A DNA stretch of 64,000 nt from Prolixibacteraceae bacterium (GCA_025210775.1 JAOARB010000015.1:186001-250000), one strand, 5' to 3'. Positions 17,193 to 26,589 are shown, numbered from the stretch's first letter. The notes: generated by a model from the sequence alone, not told the origin. Numbers and translations are program-made.

Positions 17193-17573
17193 ATGAAGAT
17201 TCGAATAAAAAAACTACACCTTAGAACATACATAGGATTCAACCCTGAGGAAAAAGAAAAGAAACAAGACGTATATATATATGTAGATATCAACATACCT
17301 TTCTTGTCATCGATGCAACAAGAAAAGATTGAAAATATCTATAATTACAAAACCATAACCAAAAAGATTATTCAATACGTAGAGAACCATCACTTCCTTC
17401 TTTTAGAGAAGATGACAAATGATATTGCGGATTTAGTCATGAAAGACGAAGATGTAGAGGAGGTTACCGTAGAAGCTGAAAAGCCATGTGCCTTAAGATT
17501 TTCTGAATCCGTGTCTGTAATTATTGAAAAAAAACGTACCCATGAACCGTGTAATCATTTCAATAGGATCTAA
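17193..17573 (+). CDS. folB: dihydroneopterin aldolase
   Basis: This 126-residue protein is placed from MKIRIKKLHLRTYIGF (17193), because the preceding in-frame codons overlap the reductase gene. The family pattern LRTYIGFNPEEKEKKQDVYIYVDINI, the active-site region HHFLLLEKMTNDIADLVM and the C-terminal KPCALRFSESVSVIIEKKR are all present. It would split dihydroneopterin to 6-hydroxymethyl-dihydropterin; the paralogous epimerase activity of FolX is an alternative. It is the second gene of the pterin operon, and its 3' end overlaps folK by 32 bp. Confidence 0.88.
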   Translation: MKIRIKKLHLRTYIGFNPEEKEKKQDVYIYVDINIPFLSSMQQEKIENIYNYKTITKKIIQYVENHHFLLLEKMTNDIADLVMKDEDVEEVTVEAEKPCALRFSESVSVIIEKKRTHEPCNHFNRI

Positions 17574-17916
17574 CATCCATCCCGAGATCAATATCCCCGA
17601 AGCCATACTCGCAGTCTCTTTAAGACATCGATTATTAGATGTATCCGAGATAATTGAAACCGATCCAATAGGAATAATAGAACAACCCTCTTTTCATAAT
17701 GGTGCAATGAAAGTAGAGACATGGTTCTGTAAAGAAGCCTTTAATCACTATCTTAAGAACATTGAGGATCTACTTCAAAGAGATCGTAAAGTCCCTAAAT
17801 TTGGTCCTAGAACCATAGATCTGGATATCGTCGTATGGAACAATGACGTGGTAGATAACGACTATTATAAAAGAGATTTTCTTAAAAAACATACCGATAA
17901 ACTTATGAACTGGTAA
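17542..17916 (+). CDS. folK: 6-hydroxymethyl-dihydropterin pyrophosphokinase (HPPK), short form
   Basis: This 124-residue protein starts at MNRVIISIGSNIHPEINI (17542). The family landmarks are present: SIGSN, a FHNGAMKVET segment in place of the usual FxNxV, LLQRDRKVPKFGPRTIDLDIVVW (the HPPK signature with the catalytic RTIDLDI). It lacks most of the usual 30-40 C-terminal residues (normal HPPK is about 150-170), which include the final HPR-containing region, so it is a compact variant or slightly degraded. It supplies hydroxymethyl-dihydropterin pyrophosphate for dihydropteroate synthesis. Confidence 0.85.
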   Translation: MNRVIISIGSNIHPEINIPEAILAVSLRHRLLDVSEIIETDPIGIIEQPSFHNGAMKVETWFCKEAFNHYLKNIEDLLQRDRKVPKFGPRTIDLDIVVWNNDVVDNDYYKRDFLKKHTDKLMNW

Positions 17917-18000
17917 GATATTTGTGATATTATCTCTATTTCTTAATCGAAAATGCTTAGGAGTCAAATTGTTCTAAGTGTATCCATAGAAAAAAAATTA

Positions 18001-18008
18001 TATCTTTG
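18001..18008 (+). promoter_or_regulatory. candidate -7 element for ileS
   Basis: TATCTTTG is an exact TAnnTTTG -7 box, 43 bp before the ileS start codon. The -33 region has no clear TTTG at the canonical spacing. Confidence 0.5.
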
Positions 18009-18050
18009 TGTGATTAAACGAAAAAAATAGAGGTAATACCATATAATATC

Positions 18051-21000
18051 ATGAGTAACAAGTTTCGAGAATATAAAAATTTCGATCTCTCTCAAATAAA
18101 CAAAGATGTATTAAAATTTTGGGAGGAAGACGATACTTTTCATAAAAGTATGTCTACACGAGAAGGAAAACCAACGTTCGTATTCTATGAGGGTCCACCT
18201 TCAGCAAATGGAAAACCAGGTATTCACCATGTTATTTCTCGCTCACTAAAAGATCTTGTTTGTCGTTACAAAACGATGAAAGGATTCCAAGTGAAACGTA
18301 AAGCAGGATGGGATACACACGGACTACCAGTTGAATTGGGTGTTGAAAAAACTCTTGGTATTACCAAAGAAGATATTGGTAAAAAAATTACTGTAGAAGA
18401 ATATAATGCTGCTTGTCGTAGAGAAGTGATGAAATACACTGACTTATGGGAGAACTTAACTCATAAGATGGGGTATTGGGTTAATACTGACGATCCATAT
18501 ATTACTTATGACAACCGTTATATTGAAACTCTTTGGAACCTTCTAAAAGAGTTGTTCGATAAGAACCTTCTATACAAAGGATATACAATTCAGCCATACT
18601 CTCCTGCAGCTGGTACTGGATTAAGTTCTCATGAGCTAAACCAACCAGGTACATATAGAGACGTAAAGGATACGACTTGTGTTGGACAGTTTAAGATTGT
18701 TCGTAATGATAAATCAGAGAAGTTTTTCGGTGAAGAAGATCTATACTTTTTAGCATGGACCACAACACCTTGGACACTTCCATCAAATACAGCTCTAGCT
18801 GTTGGTCCAAACATTAACTACCTACAAGTTCGTACTTTCAACCCTTATACAGGATCTCCAGTATCTGTAATGGTTGCAAAAGATCTATACCGTAAATTCT
18901 TCCCAGAGAAGAATGAAGGACTAGATTTTGCTGCTTATGAAAAAGGAGCTAAAAATATACCTTTCGAAGTAGTAGCAGAATACAAAGGTACAGACCTAGA
19001 GGGAATCCAATATGAACAATTGATTCCATGGATGAAACCAGATGGGGATGCTTTCCGTGTGATCTTAGGTGATTATGTAACAACAGAAGATGGAACAGGT
19101 ATCGTTCATATCGCTCCTACATTTGGTGCGGATGATGATCGTGTTGCAAAAGTTGCAGGAATAGCTCCAATGCTTCTTCTAGATAAAGAAGGTAAGCAAC
19201 AACCTATGGTTGACAAACAAGGACGTTTGTTCCCTATTGAAGATCTTGACCAAGAATGGGTTGCAAAACATATCGACGTAGAGCTATATAAAGAATATGC
19301 TGGACGTTATGTGAAAAATGATTATGATGCAACACTAACAGAAAAAGATGCTACACTAGATGTAGATATCTCTGTAATGTTGAAATTAGAGAATAAAGCA
19401 TTCCGTGTTGAGAAACATGTTCACAACTATCCTCACTGTTGGAGAACTGATAAGCCAATCCTATACTATCCATTAGATAGCTGGTTTATTAAGACTACAG
19501 CTGTGAAAGATAGATTGATTGAGTTGAACAAAACAATCAACTGGAAACCAGAATCAACAGGAACAGGTCGTTTCGGTAACTGGCTAGAGAATCTAGTAGA
19601 CTGGAACCTTTCTCGTTCTCGTTATTGGGGTACTCCTCTACCTATTTGGCGTACAGAAGATGGTACAGAGCAAAAATGTATCGGTTCAGTAGAAGAGCTA
19701 ATGGGAGAGATTAAAAAATCTATCGAAGCTGGTTATATGGAGAAAAACCCATATGATGAGTTTATCGTTGGTGAATACTCTAAAGAGAACTACGAAAAGA
19801 TCGATCTTCACCGTCCTTATGTTGATGATATCTACCTAGTTTCTGAAAGTGGTCAAAAGATGACTAGAGAAACGGACCTTATCGACGTTTGGTTTGATTC
19901 AGGAGCAATGCCTTTTGCTCAAATGCACTATCCATTTGAGAATAAAGAGAATTTCGGAGAAGTTTATCCAGCGGACTTTATTGCTGAGGGAGTAGACCAA
20001 ACTCGTGGATGGTTCTTTACTCTTCACGCAATATCTACAATGATCAACGACTCTGTTGCATTTAAAAATATCATCTCTAATGGATTGGTATTGGATGCTA
20101 AAGGTAACAAGATGTCTAAACGTCTTGGTAATGCGGTAGACCCATTTGAGACAATTGAAAAGTACGGATCAGATCCACTTCGTTGGTATATGATTACGAA
20201 TTCACAACCATGGGATAACTTGAAGTTTGACGTAAATGGGGTGGAAGAAGTAAGAAGAAAATTCTTCGGTACTTTGTATAATACTTACAGTTTCTTCTCT
20301 CTTTATGCCAATATTGATGGCTTTACATATAGTGAAGCGGATATTGCTATGGAGAAACGTCCAGAAATCGATCGTTGGGTTCTTTCGTTGCTTAACAGCT
20401 TAGTGAAAGAGGTAAACGAAGCACTTGAAGCTTACGAGCCAACAAGAGCAGGACGTGCAATTAATGATTTTGTTTCGGAAAACCTTTCTAACTGGTATGT
20501 ACGTCTATGTAGAAAGAGATTCTGGGGTGGTGAATATGATGATAACAAGATTTCAGCTTACCAAACGCTTTATACTTGTTTATCAACAATTTCAAAACTA
20601 GCAGCTCCAATCGCTCCATTCTTTATGGATCAATTGTATAGAGACTTAAATAGTATTACAAACAAAGATTTCAAAGGATCTGTACACTTAGCAGAATATC
20701 CTTCTGTAGACCTTGCATTAATTGATGAAAAACTAGAAGAGCGTATGAATATTGCTCAGAAAGTTTGTTCAATGGTATTAAGTCTACGTCGTAAGGAGAA
20801 ATTGAAAGTAAGACAACCTCTTCAAAAGATTATGGTTCCTGTACTAGATGATGCTTTTGAGGCTCAATTTGAGGCTGTAAAAGATATCATTCTTACAGAG
20901 GTAAACATTAAAGAGGTCGAATATATTACAGCAAACTCAGGTGTTATCAAGAAGAAGATCAAACCTAACTTTAAGACTTTAGGTCCTAAATATGGTAAGA

Positions 21001-21479
21001 TCATGAAAGGTATTGCTGGAGAAATCCAGAAGTTATCACAAGATGATATCAACATGTTTGAAACCAATGGTTCTCTTCAAATGATGGTTCAAGATCAACA
21101 AGTAGATTTAACTCTTGAAGATGTTGAAATTATGTCTGAAGATATTCCAGGATGGTTGGTAGCTAATGAAGGAGCATTGACTGTTGCTTTAGATATCACT
21201 GTAACGGACGAATTGAGAGAAGAAGGTATTGCTCGTGAATTCATTAATCGTATCCAAAATATCAGAAAAGAGAGCGATTTTGATGTAACAGACAAAATTA
21301 TTCTTTCTATTCAACGTCATGAGAATTTCAATAGTGCTTTAGAGAATTTCAAAGATTATATCTCAAGTCAAACATTGACAGCCGAACTTAATCTATTGGA
21401 CTCTGTTGATACTACTGAGGCTCATGAAGTAGAAATTGAAGCAGGCGTTACAACTAAGATTGATGTTAAACGTGTTTAA
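18051..21479 (+). CDS. ileS: isoleucine--tRNA ligase (long type)
   Basis: This 1142-residue class I synthetase charges tRNA-Ile and edits Val. The HIGH motif is GKPGIHHV (near residue 57), the CP1 editing domain carries TTTPWTLPSN and GTGIVHIAPTFGADD, and KMSKRLGNAV is the KMSKS loop. The C-terminal anticodon-binding half ends with an extended domain. It is about 200 residues longer than the E. coli type and belongs to the eukaryote-like class often linked to lower mupirocin sensitivity. It has its own -7 box and no obvious terminator before the next gene. Confidence 0.97.
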   Translation: MSNKFREYKNFDLSQINKDVLKFWEEDDTFHKSMSTREGKPTFVFYEGPPSANGKPGIHHVISRSLKDLVCRYKTMKGFQVKRKAGWDTHGLPVELGVEKTLGITKEDIGKKITVEEYNAACRREVMKYTDLWENLTHKMGYWVNTDDPYITYDNRYIETLWNLLKELFDKNLLYKGYTIQPYSPAAGTGLSSHELNQPGTYRDVKDTTCVGQFKIVRNDKSEKFFGEEDLYFLAWTTTPWTLPSNTALAVGPNINYLQVRTFNPYTGSPVSVMVAKDLYRKFFPEKNEGLDFAAYEKGAKNIPFEVVAEYKGTDLEGIQYEQLIPWMKPDGDAFRVILGDYVTTEDGTGIVHIAPTFGADDDRVAKVAGIAPMLLLDKEGKQQPMVDKQGRLFPIEDLDQEWVAKHIDVELYKEYAGRYVKNDYDATLTEKDATLDVDISVMLKLENKAFRVEKHVHNYPHCWRTDKPILYYPLDSWFIKTTAVKDRLIELNKTINWKPESTGTGRFGNWLENLVDWNLSRSRYWGTPLPIWRTEDGTEQKCIGSVEELMGEIKKSIEAGYMEKNPYDEFIVGEYSKENYEKIDLHRPYVDDIYLVSESGQKMTRETDLIDVWFDSGAMPFAQMHYPFENKENFGEVYPADFIAEGVDQTRGWFFTLHAISTMINDSVAFKNIISNGLVLDAKGNKMSKRLGNAVDPFETIEKYGSDPLRWYMITNSQPWDNLKFDVNGVEEVRRKFFGTLYNTYSFFSLYANIDGFTYSEADIAMEKRPEIDRWVLSLLNSLVKEVNEALEAYEPTRAGRAINDFVSENLSNWYVRLCRKRFWGGEYDDNKISAYQTLYTCLSTISKLAAPIAPFFMDQLYRDLNSITNKDFKGSVHLAEYPSVDLALIDEKLEERMNIAQKVCSMVLSLRRKEKLKVRQPLQKIMVPVLDDAFEAQFEAVKDIILTEVNIKEVEYITANSGVIKKKIKPNFKTLGPKYGKIMKGIAGEIQKLSQDDINMFETNGSLQMMVQDQQVDLTLEDVEIMSEDIPGWLVANEGALTVALDITVTDELREEGIAREFINRIQNIRKESDFDVTDKIILSIQRHENFNSALENFKDYISSQTLTAELNLLDSVDTTEAHEVEIEAGVTTKIDVKRV

Positions 21480-21589
21480 TATTTAATTAGTAGCATCAAT
21501 ACAGTGTGACGTTTTAAAGAATATTTTTACTAAATTAGGGCTTCAAATCTAATAAGAACTCATAAAATTATTCTTAACCTTTATGTAAT

Positions 21590-21967
21590 ATGGTGGAAAA
21601 AGTAAGATACTCAGATGAAGACCTTGAAATGTTTAGACAAGTTATTCTAGGCAAATTAGACAAGGCAAGAAAGGATTATGAGTTGTACAAGGATGCCATT
21701 ACCCAAAGAGACGGTAACGACACACAGGATACTTCTCCTACATTTAAAGTATTAGAAGAAGGTGCTGCTACTTTATCAAAAGAAGAAGCTGGTAAACTAG
21801 CGCAAAGGCAACAAAAGTTTATTCAACACTTGGAAGCTGCTCTTATCCGTATCGAAAACAAAACCTATGGTGTTTGTAGAGAAACAGGTAAATTGATTGC
21901 TCGAGAGAGATTGCTTGCCGTACCTCATGCTACTTTAAGTATTGACGCAAAAAATAACAGAAAGTAA
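21590..21967 (+). CDS. TraR/DksA-family protein lacking most zinc ligands
   Basis: This 125-residue protein has an N-terminal coiled coil (VRYSDEDLEMFRQVILGKLDKARKDYELYKDAI) and a C-terminal DksA-type finger region, TYGVCRETGKLIARERLLAVPHATLSI. Only one of the four zinc Cys positions is kept, a form common in Bacteroidota, so it folds without zinc or with one residual ligand. Family members bind the RNA polymerase secondary channel and modulate initiation; whether this variant still does is open. It is followed by a terminator and lspA. Confidence 0.85.
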   Translation: MVEKVRYSDEDLEMFRQVILGKLDKARKDYELYKDAITQRDGNDTQDTSPTFKVLEEGAATLSKEEAGKLAQRQQKFIQHLEAALIRIENKTYGVCRETGKLIARERLLAVPHATLSIDAKNNRK

Positions 21968-21989
21968 TTCTTTCATAATAGAAATTTAT

Positions 21990-22026
21990 AATCCGAGGAG
22001 AGGTTTTACTCCTCGGATTTTTTTTT
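21990..22026 (+). terminator. terminator between the DksA-like gene and lspA
   Basis: AATCCGAGGA pairs perfectly with TCCTCGGATT around a 10-nt loop, followed by a run of T residues to 22026. The lspA start codon is only 14 bp further, so no separate lspA promoter fits after it. Confidence 0.88.
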
Positions 22027-22040
22027 AATAATGATATAGT

Positions 22041-22649
22041 ATGTCCAAACGAAAAATTGCAATATTCGTCGTTCTTCTACTATTGATAGTGGATCAGGCC
22101 TCCAAGATATGGATAAAAACACACATGACTCTCGGGGAAGAATTCCATGTATTTGGTAATTGGTTCTTAATACATTTTGTTGAAAACAATGGAATGGCAT
22201 TTGGTTTTGAATTTGCGGGAAAATATGGAAAACCATTCCTAAGTGTATTCCGTATATTCGCATCAATAGGGATAGCTATATATTTAAATAAACTTATTAA
22301 AAAAGATATCCCAACAGGCGCTGTAGTGAGTATTGCTTTAATTCTTGCTGGTGCAATAGGCAATATCATAGATTGTGCATTCTACGGCGTTATATTTGAC
22401 CATAGTTATGGGCAAGTAGCTACGATGTTTCCTGCAGGAGGAGGGTATGAATCCTTTCTTAATGGAAGGGTAGTAGATATGTTATATTTCCCATTATTTG
22501 AGGGACATTTTCCTCAATGGTTACCTAAATGGGGTGGAGAACATTTCCTTTTCTTTAGTCCTGTTTTCAATATTGCAGATTCTGCAATATCTGTTGGAAT
22601 TGCAATACTATTGCTTTTTTATCGAAAGATATTTGAAATGGAAAAGTAA
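22041..22649 (+). CDS. lspA: lipoprotein signal peptidase (signal peptidase II)
   Basis: This 202-residue inner-membrane aspartyl protease removes signal peptides from diacylglyceryl prolipoproteins. Four hydrophobic helices are visible. Conserved VDQASKIWIK, HFVENNGMAFG, and the two catalytic Asp regions NGRVVDMLYFP and FNIADSAIS are all present. It is longer than the E. coli enzyme (164) because of a loop (GHFPQWLPKWGGEHFLFF) between the catalytic blocks, as usual in this phylum. The window encodes several lipoproteins it would process. Confidence 0.95.
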   Translation: MSKRKIAIFVVLLLLIVDQASKIWIKTHMTLGEEFHVFGNWFLIHFVENNGMAFGFEFAGKYGKPFLSVFRIFASIGIAIYLNKLIKKDIPTGAVVSIALILAGAIGNIIDCAFYGVIFDHSYGQVATMFPAGGGYESFLNGRVVDMLYFPLFEGHFPQWLPKWGGEHFLFFSPVFNIADSAISVGIAILLLFYRKIFEMEK

Positions 22650-22673
22650 GATTATTGATCTTATAACGAAAAA

Positions 22674-22704
22674 GAGGTTGTGTAAAATAAACACAACCTC
22701 CTTT
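22674..22704. terminator. bidirectional terminator between lspA and the EnvC-like gene
   Basis: GAGGTTGTGT (22674-22683) pairs with ACACAACCTC (22691-22700) around a 7-nt loop, with CTTTT on the plus strand and AAAAA on the other side, between convergent genes. Confidence 0.85.
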
Positions 22705-22712
22705 TGTATATA

Positions 22713-23888
22713 CTAGATTACTCTTGTTAACCAATCTTCAGGATCAAGGCAGTTTGTTAACTTCCAAATTTGAAATTTCAACAATGCATTTCCTCCACCA
22801 GAATTGTCGGAATATACATTCCCAATAGTTGCTCCTGCTTTAATCTTCTGGTCCTTCTTAACGTAAACAGACTTTAAATTTGAATATACTGTGATATAAG
22901 AGCCATGTCTTACAAATACAGATAGATTACCATGTTTAATCGCAATTACAGCAGTAACTACTCCATCATATACAACTTGAACCTTTTCATTAGGGAGAGT
23001 AGAAATGGTAATCCATTTATTATTCACCTTTAACCCTTTCATAACAGAGTGTCGATGAACTCCGAAGTGATCAATAACAACTCCTTTTACAGGCCATTTG
23101 AGAACGCCCTTTCTTTTCTCAAATCCTTTCTGGTATAACATATTAGATTTTGATGAAAAGGATGAATCTCCTCCCTCTTCAAGGATCTCCCTTTTTAGTC
23201 GATCTGCAATCCCATTTTGTTGAACAACAATAGTCTTTAACTCTCTTTCTTTATCTTTTAAGTTCTGATAAAAAGAATTTTCAATAGTATATTCATTGTC
23301 TAAGATATCACATTCACGCTTAACCTTATTGGATAGTTTAAGCACCTCTTCTCTTTTCTTATACATCAATATTTGACTCTGTTTGATGGTAACAGATAAA
23401 GAATTAATTAATGTGATTTTAGAGGTTTGTATTTTCTGATATTGGGCTAAAACGCCCTCTTTTTGATAATACTCCTTAAAGTTCTTAGACGTTAATACTG
23501 AAACAAAATTCTTATCCGAAGCTCCCTCTAAGTTCATATTATTCAGAAAGATCTCATAGGATTTCTTTGCTTTTGACACATCCTGATCAAGAGAGGTGAT
23601 CACAAAGTTGTAATCATTAATACATTCATTATAGATATCTAATTGCAACTGATACTTTGTGATCAATTTACGTCGTTGGCGGATACTATTTTTAATTAAC
23701 TTCAATTGAGATAATGAGATATCCGCATTCTTCTGTGCTTGTTTTAAAAGCTTTTTTGTTGTGTGTAGCTCCTTCATTAATTTTAGCTGCTGACTTCTCA
23801 ACGAAGCAATATCTTGACCCATTACACCCAATGATATAAACAGACAACACACACACAACAAATATTTAACTAGAGAGTTAACACACAT
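22713..23888 (-). CDS. EnvC-like murein hydrolase activator (degenerate M23 domain)
   Basis: This 391-residue exported protein has a signal peptide (to about GVMGQ, residue 25), a long coiled coil (about 26-260, many L/K/Q heptads) and a C-terminal LytM/M23 domain (WPVKGVVIDHFGVHRHSVMKGLKVNN to the end). The zinc site is broken: the HxxxD region reads HSVMKGLKVN, the HxH region HGSYITVYSNLK has Asn for the second His, and LKFQIWK replaces LHFEIR. Loss of ligands with a preserved coiled coil is the hallmark of EnvC-type activators of N-acetylmuramoyl amidases. It ends the envelope gene cluster with DUF4292 and TPR lipoproteins (3 bp gap). Confidence 0.85.
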   Translation of the reverse strand: MCVNSLVKYLLCVCCLFISLGVMGQDIASLRSQQLKLMKELHTTKKLLKQAQKNADISLSQLKLIKNSIRQRRKLITKYQLQLDIYNECINDYNFVITSLDQDVSKAKKSYEIFLNNMNLEGASDKNFVSVLTSKNFKEYYQKEGVLAQYQKIQTSKITLINSLSVTIKQSQILMYKKREEVLKLSNKVKRECDILDNEYTIENSFYQNLKDKERELKTIVVQQNGIADRLKREILEEGGDSSFSSKSNMLYQKGFEKRKGVLKWPVKGVVIDHFGVHRHSVMKGLKVNNKWITISTLPNEKVQVVYDGVVTAVIAIKHGNLSVFVRHGSYITVYSNLKSVYVKKDQKIKAGATIGNVYSDNSGGGNALLKFQIWKLTNCLDPEDWLTRVI

Positions 23889-23891
23889 AAC

Positions 23892-24797
23892 TTACAACAC
23901 TTTGTTCTTATAGGATGACGGTATAGAAAATCTAAAAGAGCTTTTCTTATCAATCCACATCTTATACAACTTTACCTTCAACTCTAATACTTTCGTATCT
24001 TCCTTTTGACTAATCAAAGTAACCACAGAAGGGTATAATTCCCCATTTAATTCAATATACTTATCTACATTCAATAACGTCTTTGTATGATCAGAGAAGT
24101 TATTGTAGACCATCTTCTTTAACTTGAAGGTATGGGGATCAAAATAGAGTTTTTCCTCCACCATATTGTCTCCAGCATAGACTTTACTCTCTTTTCTGAA
24201 AATTATCTTTTGCCCTCTTTTACTGTACTTCTCCTTTTTAACCAGATTGTGTTTTATGGAGGTGAGGACATAATATCCATCTTCCACACAACTCTTATAT
24301 TTTCTTAGAATACGACTCCTAGAGTTAACCTGAAAAGTTAAAGGATTTCCAAGAAATAGGTTCTCTAGTTTATTTAAAGAGACCTGTACTCCAATCAACT
24401 CAGAGGCTCTATTATAGTTTGAGCTTATAGTCTGACCCGCAAGAAGATTAACCATAATAAGTGTATCTTCTGTGGCTAACATCTTTCCAACAGGGAAAAT
24501 TCCTTTTTGTGCAGTAATGATTATTGCACTATCTTTTTTTGATTTAAAAGAACCAGAAAAAGATGTTTTGTCTCCCTTAATAAATGCTGTAATAGAAGCC
24601 TTCTTTGCACCATAAGTATCATAGTCACTTTCCGCATTCTTAACATTCTTCATCAACCGATAAGTACTCAAAGGTTTTAACGGTTTCTCTGAAGCAGAAG
24701 GAATATTCTGGGTTAAATTTTTTGTAGAACGACAACTACTGAGAATTGCCAATATGGCAACAAATAAGATTTTTATTAATCTAGTATTATACTCCAT
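23892..24797 (-). CDS. DUF4292 lipoprotein
   Basis: This 301-residue protein has a lipoprotein signal (FVAILAILSSCRS, Cys at residue 22). The body is beta-rich (AKKASITAFIKGDKTSFSGSFKSKKDSAIIITAQKGIFPVGKMLATEDTLIMVN), as in the DUF4292 family, distantly like LolA/LolB lipoprotein-carrier folds. The steady order TPR lipoprotein, DUF4292, M23/EnvC in Bacteroidota suggests a joint role in the outer membrane or cell wall. It lies 31 bp after the TPR gene and 3 bp before the EnvC-like gene. A carrier function is inference only. Confidence 0.82.
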   Translation of the reverse strand: MEYNTRLIKILFVAILAILSSCRSTKNLTQNIPSASEKPLKPLSTYRLMKNVKNAESDYDTYGAKKASITAFIKGDKTSFSGSFKSKKDSAIIITAQKGIFPVGKMLATEDTLIMVNLLAGQTISSNYNRASELIGVQVSLNKLENLFLGNPLTFQVNSRSRILRKYKSCVEDGYYVLTSIKHNLVKKEKYSKRGQKIIFRKESKVYAGDNMVEEKLYFDPHTFKLKKMVYNNFSDHTKTLLNVDKYIELNGELYPSVVTLISQKEDTKVLELKVKLYKMWIDKKSSFRFSIPSSYKNKVL

Positions 24798-24828
24798 GTA
24801 AATATTAATCTTCGTACAAAATGGATAT

Positions 24829-26589
24829 TCACTTTACATGATATCTCTTTTCATTTATTTTTTTCTCAAGCAATTCTGACTTAAGACCTTTTTCTTTTGC
24901 TTTCTTCCAATTAGATACGGCACCATCAATATCTTCTAAGAAATACAAGATATCACCATAATGTTCGTAAAGAGTAGGGTTTACTTGCTCCATACTATCG
25001 ATTGCCATTTTCATATAAAACTTAGCTAAACGATAATCTTTCTTCATAAATAGTACCCAAGCATAAGTATCTAAATAGGTAGGATTATCTGGATTCTTCT
25101 CCACAACCATTCCACTTAAACGCTCAGCTTTCTCCAATTGCTCTCCTTTTAACGACAAATAATATGCATAATTATTAATCGCCATATAATTAGTAGGATC
25201 TAATTCGACTACTTTATCAAAAGATTTCCATGCATCATCAAAATGTCCCAAATTATACTGGGCTTCAGCCTTATATGTATAGATTTGAGAAAGAGAAGAT
25301 TTATCAAGATCTGGAAGAGTTTCCGCTTTCGTTAAAAGATCCAACATCTCTTGATACTTATTATCTTGCAACAAAGTCAAGCTCTTAAAGATATAAACCA
25401 ATGGCTTATTAGGAAATTTTTTTATTGCAATATCACAATCATTTTTCATTGATGCCCAATCCAACAACTGATTGTCAATCATAATCAACCTTTCCCAAAA
25501 GATATAATTATCACTTTCAAGATCGATAGCAAATCGAAATTGCTCTTGAGCTCTTTGGTAGTCACCTTGCTGTATAAGATACTCTGCAAAAAGAGCATGA
25601 GGACGACTTTCATTAGGATTGGCCTCAATCATATACTGCAACAGCTCTTCTTTTTGTTTGTCTGTTGTAATAAAACTACCCTTATCAGAAGTGATCAATA
25701 AAAACATTTGGATCTTGGTACTCGTATCCAAAGTAGTGCTTTTCATTGCTTCAACGATATGCTTTAAGGCGGTCTCATTATCGCCACCTTCTCTAAAATA
25801 GTTGGCAAGAGAGATATGAACAAAACCATCTTTAGGATCGATCTCTAAGATCTTGTTGTAATATTCATATGCCTTCTCTCTATTTCCATCTTTAAGATAT
25901 AGGTCAGCCATAAGACCATAATATTTGGTCTCCTTAGGATTACTATCAATCAATCGTTGGATCTCTTCTCTAGCCTTCTTCGGTTTATTTATGGCAAGAT
26001 ATATCTGTTCTTTAGCAACAGAAATTCTTTCATTCAACCCCATCTCTTTTTCCAAACGATTATACATTTTAATCGCTTTCTCAAACTGATTTGACGAGGC
26101 ATACAAGGCAGCATTCCTATAGATATAATCTAGATTCGAAGGATGCTTTTCAACAAGTTGTTCATAAACCACAGAAGCTTTATCATAACGCTTACGTTGC
26201 TCATATACTTGAGCTAATAGCATTGCATACTGATCATTATCTGGACGCAATCGGTGTGCTTGTTCTAATAAACCTAATGCACTTGTGATATCCTTCTTGG
26301 CAATATGTATGGTAGAAAGCTCATACATAGAAACAGCCGATTGTGGATCAATCTCTAAACATTTAGAGAATAAAGCAATAGCCCCTTCTAAATTTCCAAG
26401 CATTCTTTGTTTAAGACCTTCTATAAAAAGATATTCAAACTGAAGTTCCATTTCCTCAGATAACTGTGTCTCCGAAACAATATTTTTCGGAGATACACTT
26501 TCTGTTGAAGAAATTTTCTTTGTGGTACTACAAGAAAGAAGTGAGAAAGAAAGAGTCCCAAATAGTAATATATTTTTAAAATTCTTCAT
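24829..26589 (-). CDS. tetratricopeptide-repeat lipoprotein
   Basis: This 586-residue protein has a lipoprotein signal (FGTLSFSLLSCSTTKK, Cys at residue 20). From about residue 45 onward it is a chain of TPR units; clear ones are AIALFSKCLEIDPQSAVSMYELS, ALGLLEQAHRLRPDNDQYAMLLA, AYEYYNKILEIDPKDGFVHISLA and AWKSFDKVVELDPTNYMAINNYAYYLS. Such lipoproteins act as scaffolds at the outer membrane. It begins the TPR, DUF4292, EnvC-like set and follows dut by 40 bp on the same strand. Confidence 0.88.
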   Translation of the reverse strand: MKNFKNILLFGTLSFSLLSCSTTKKISSTESVSPKNIVSETQLSEEMELQFEYLFIEGLKQRMLGNLEGAIALFSKCLEIDPQSAVSMYELSTIHIAKKDITSALGLLEQAHRLRPDNDQYAMLLAQVYEQRKRYDKASVVYEQLVEKHPSNLDYIYRNAALYASSNQFEKAIKMYNRLEKEMGLNERISVAKEQIYLAINKPKKAREEIQRLIDSNPKETKYYGLMADLYLKDGNREKAYEYYNKILEIDPKDGFVHISLANYFREGGDNETALKHIVEAMKSTTLDTSTKIQMFLLITSDKGSFITTDKQKEELLQYMIEANPNESRPHALFAEYLIQQGDYQRAQEQFRFAIDLESDNYIFWERLIMIDNQLLDWASMKNDCDIAIKKFPNKPLVYIFKSLTLLQDNKYQEMLDLLTKAETLPDLDKSSLSQIYTYKAEAQYNLGHFDDAWKSFDKVVELDPTNYMAINNYAYYLSLKGEQLEKAERLSGMVVEKNPDNPTYLDTYAWVLFMKKDYRLAKFYMKMAIDSMEQVNPTLYEHYGDILYFLEDIDGAVSNWKKAKEKGLKSELLEKKINEKRYHVK

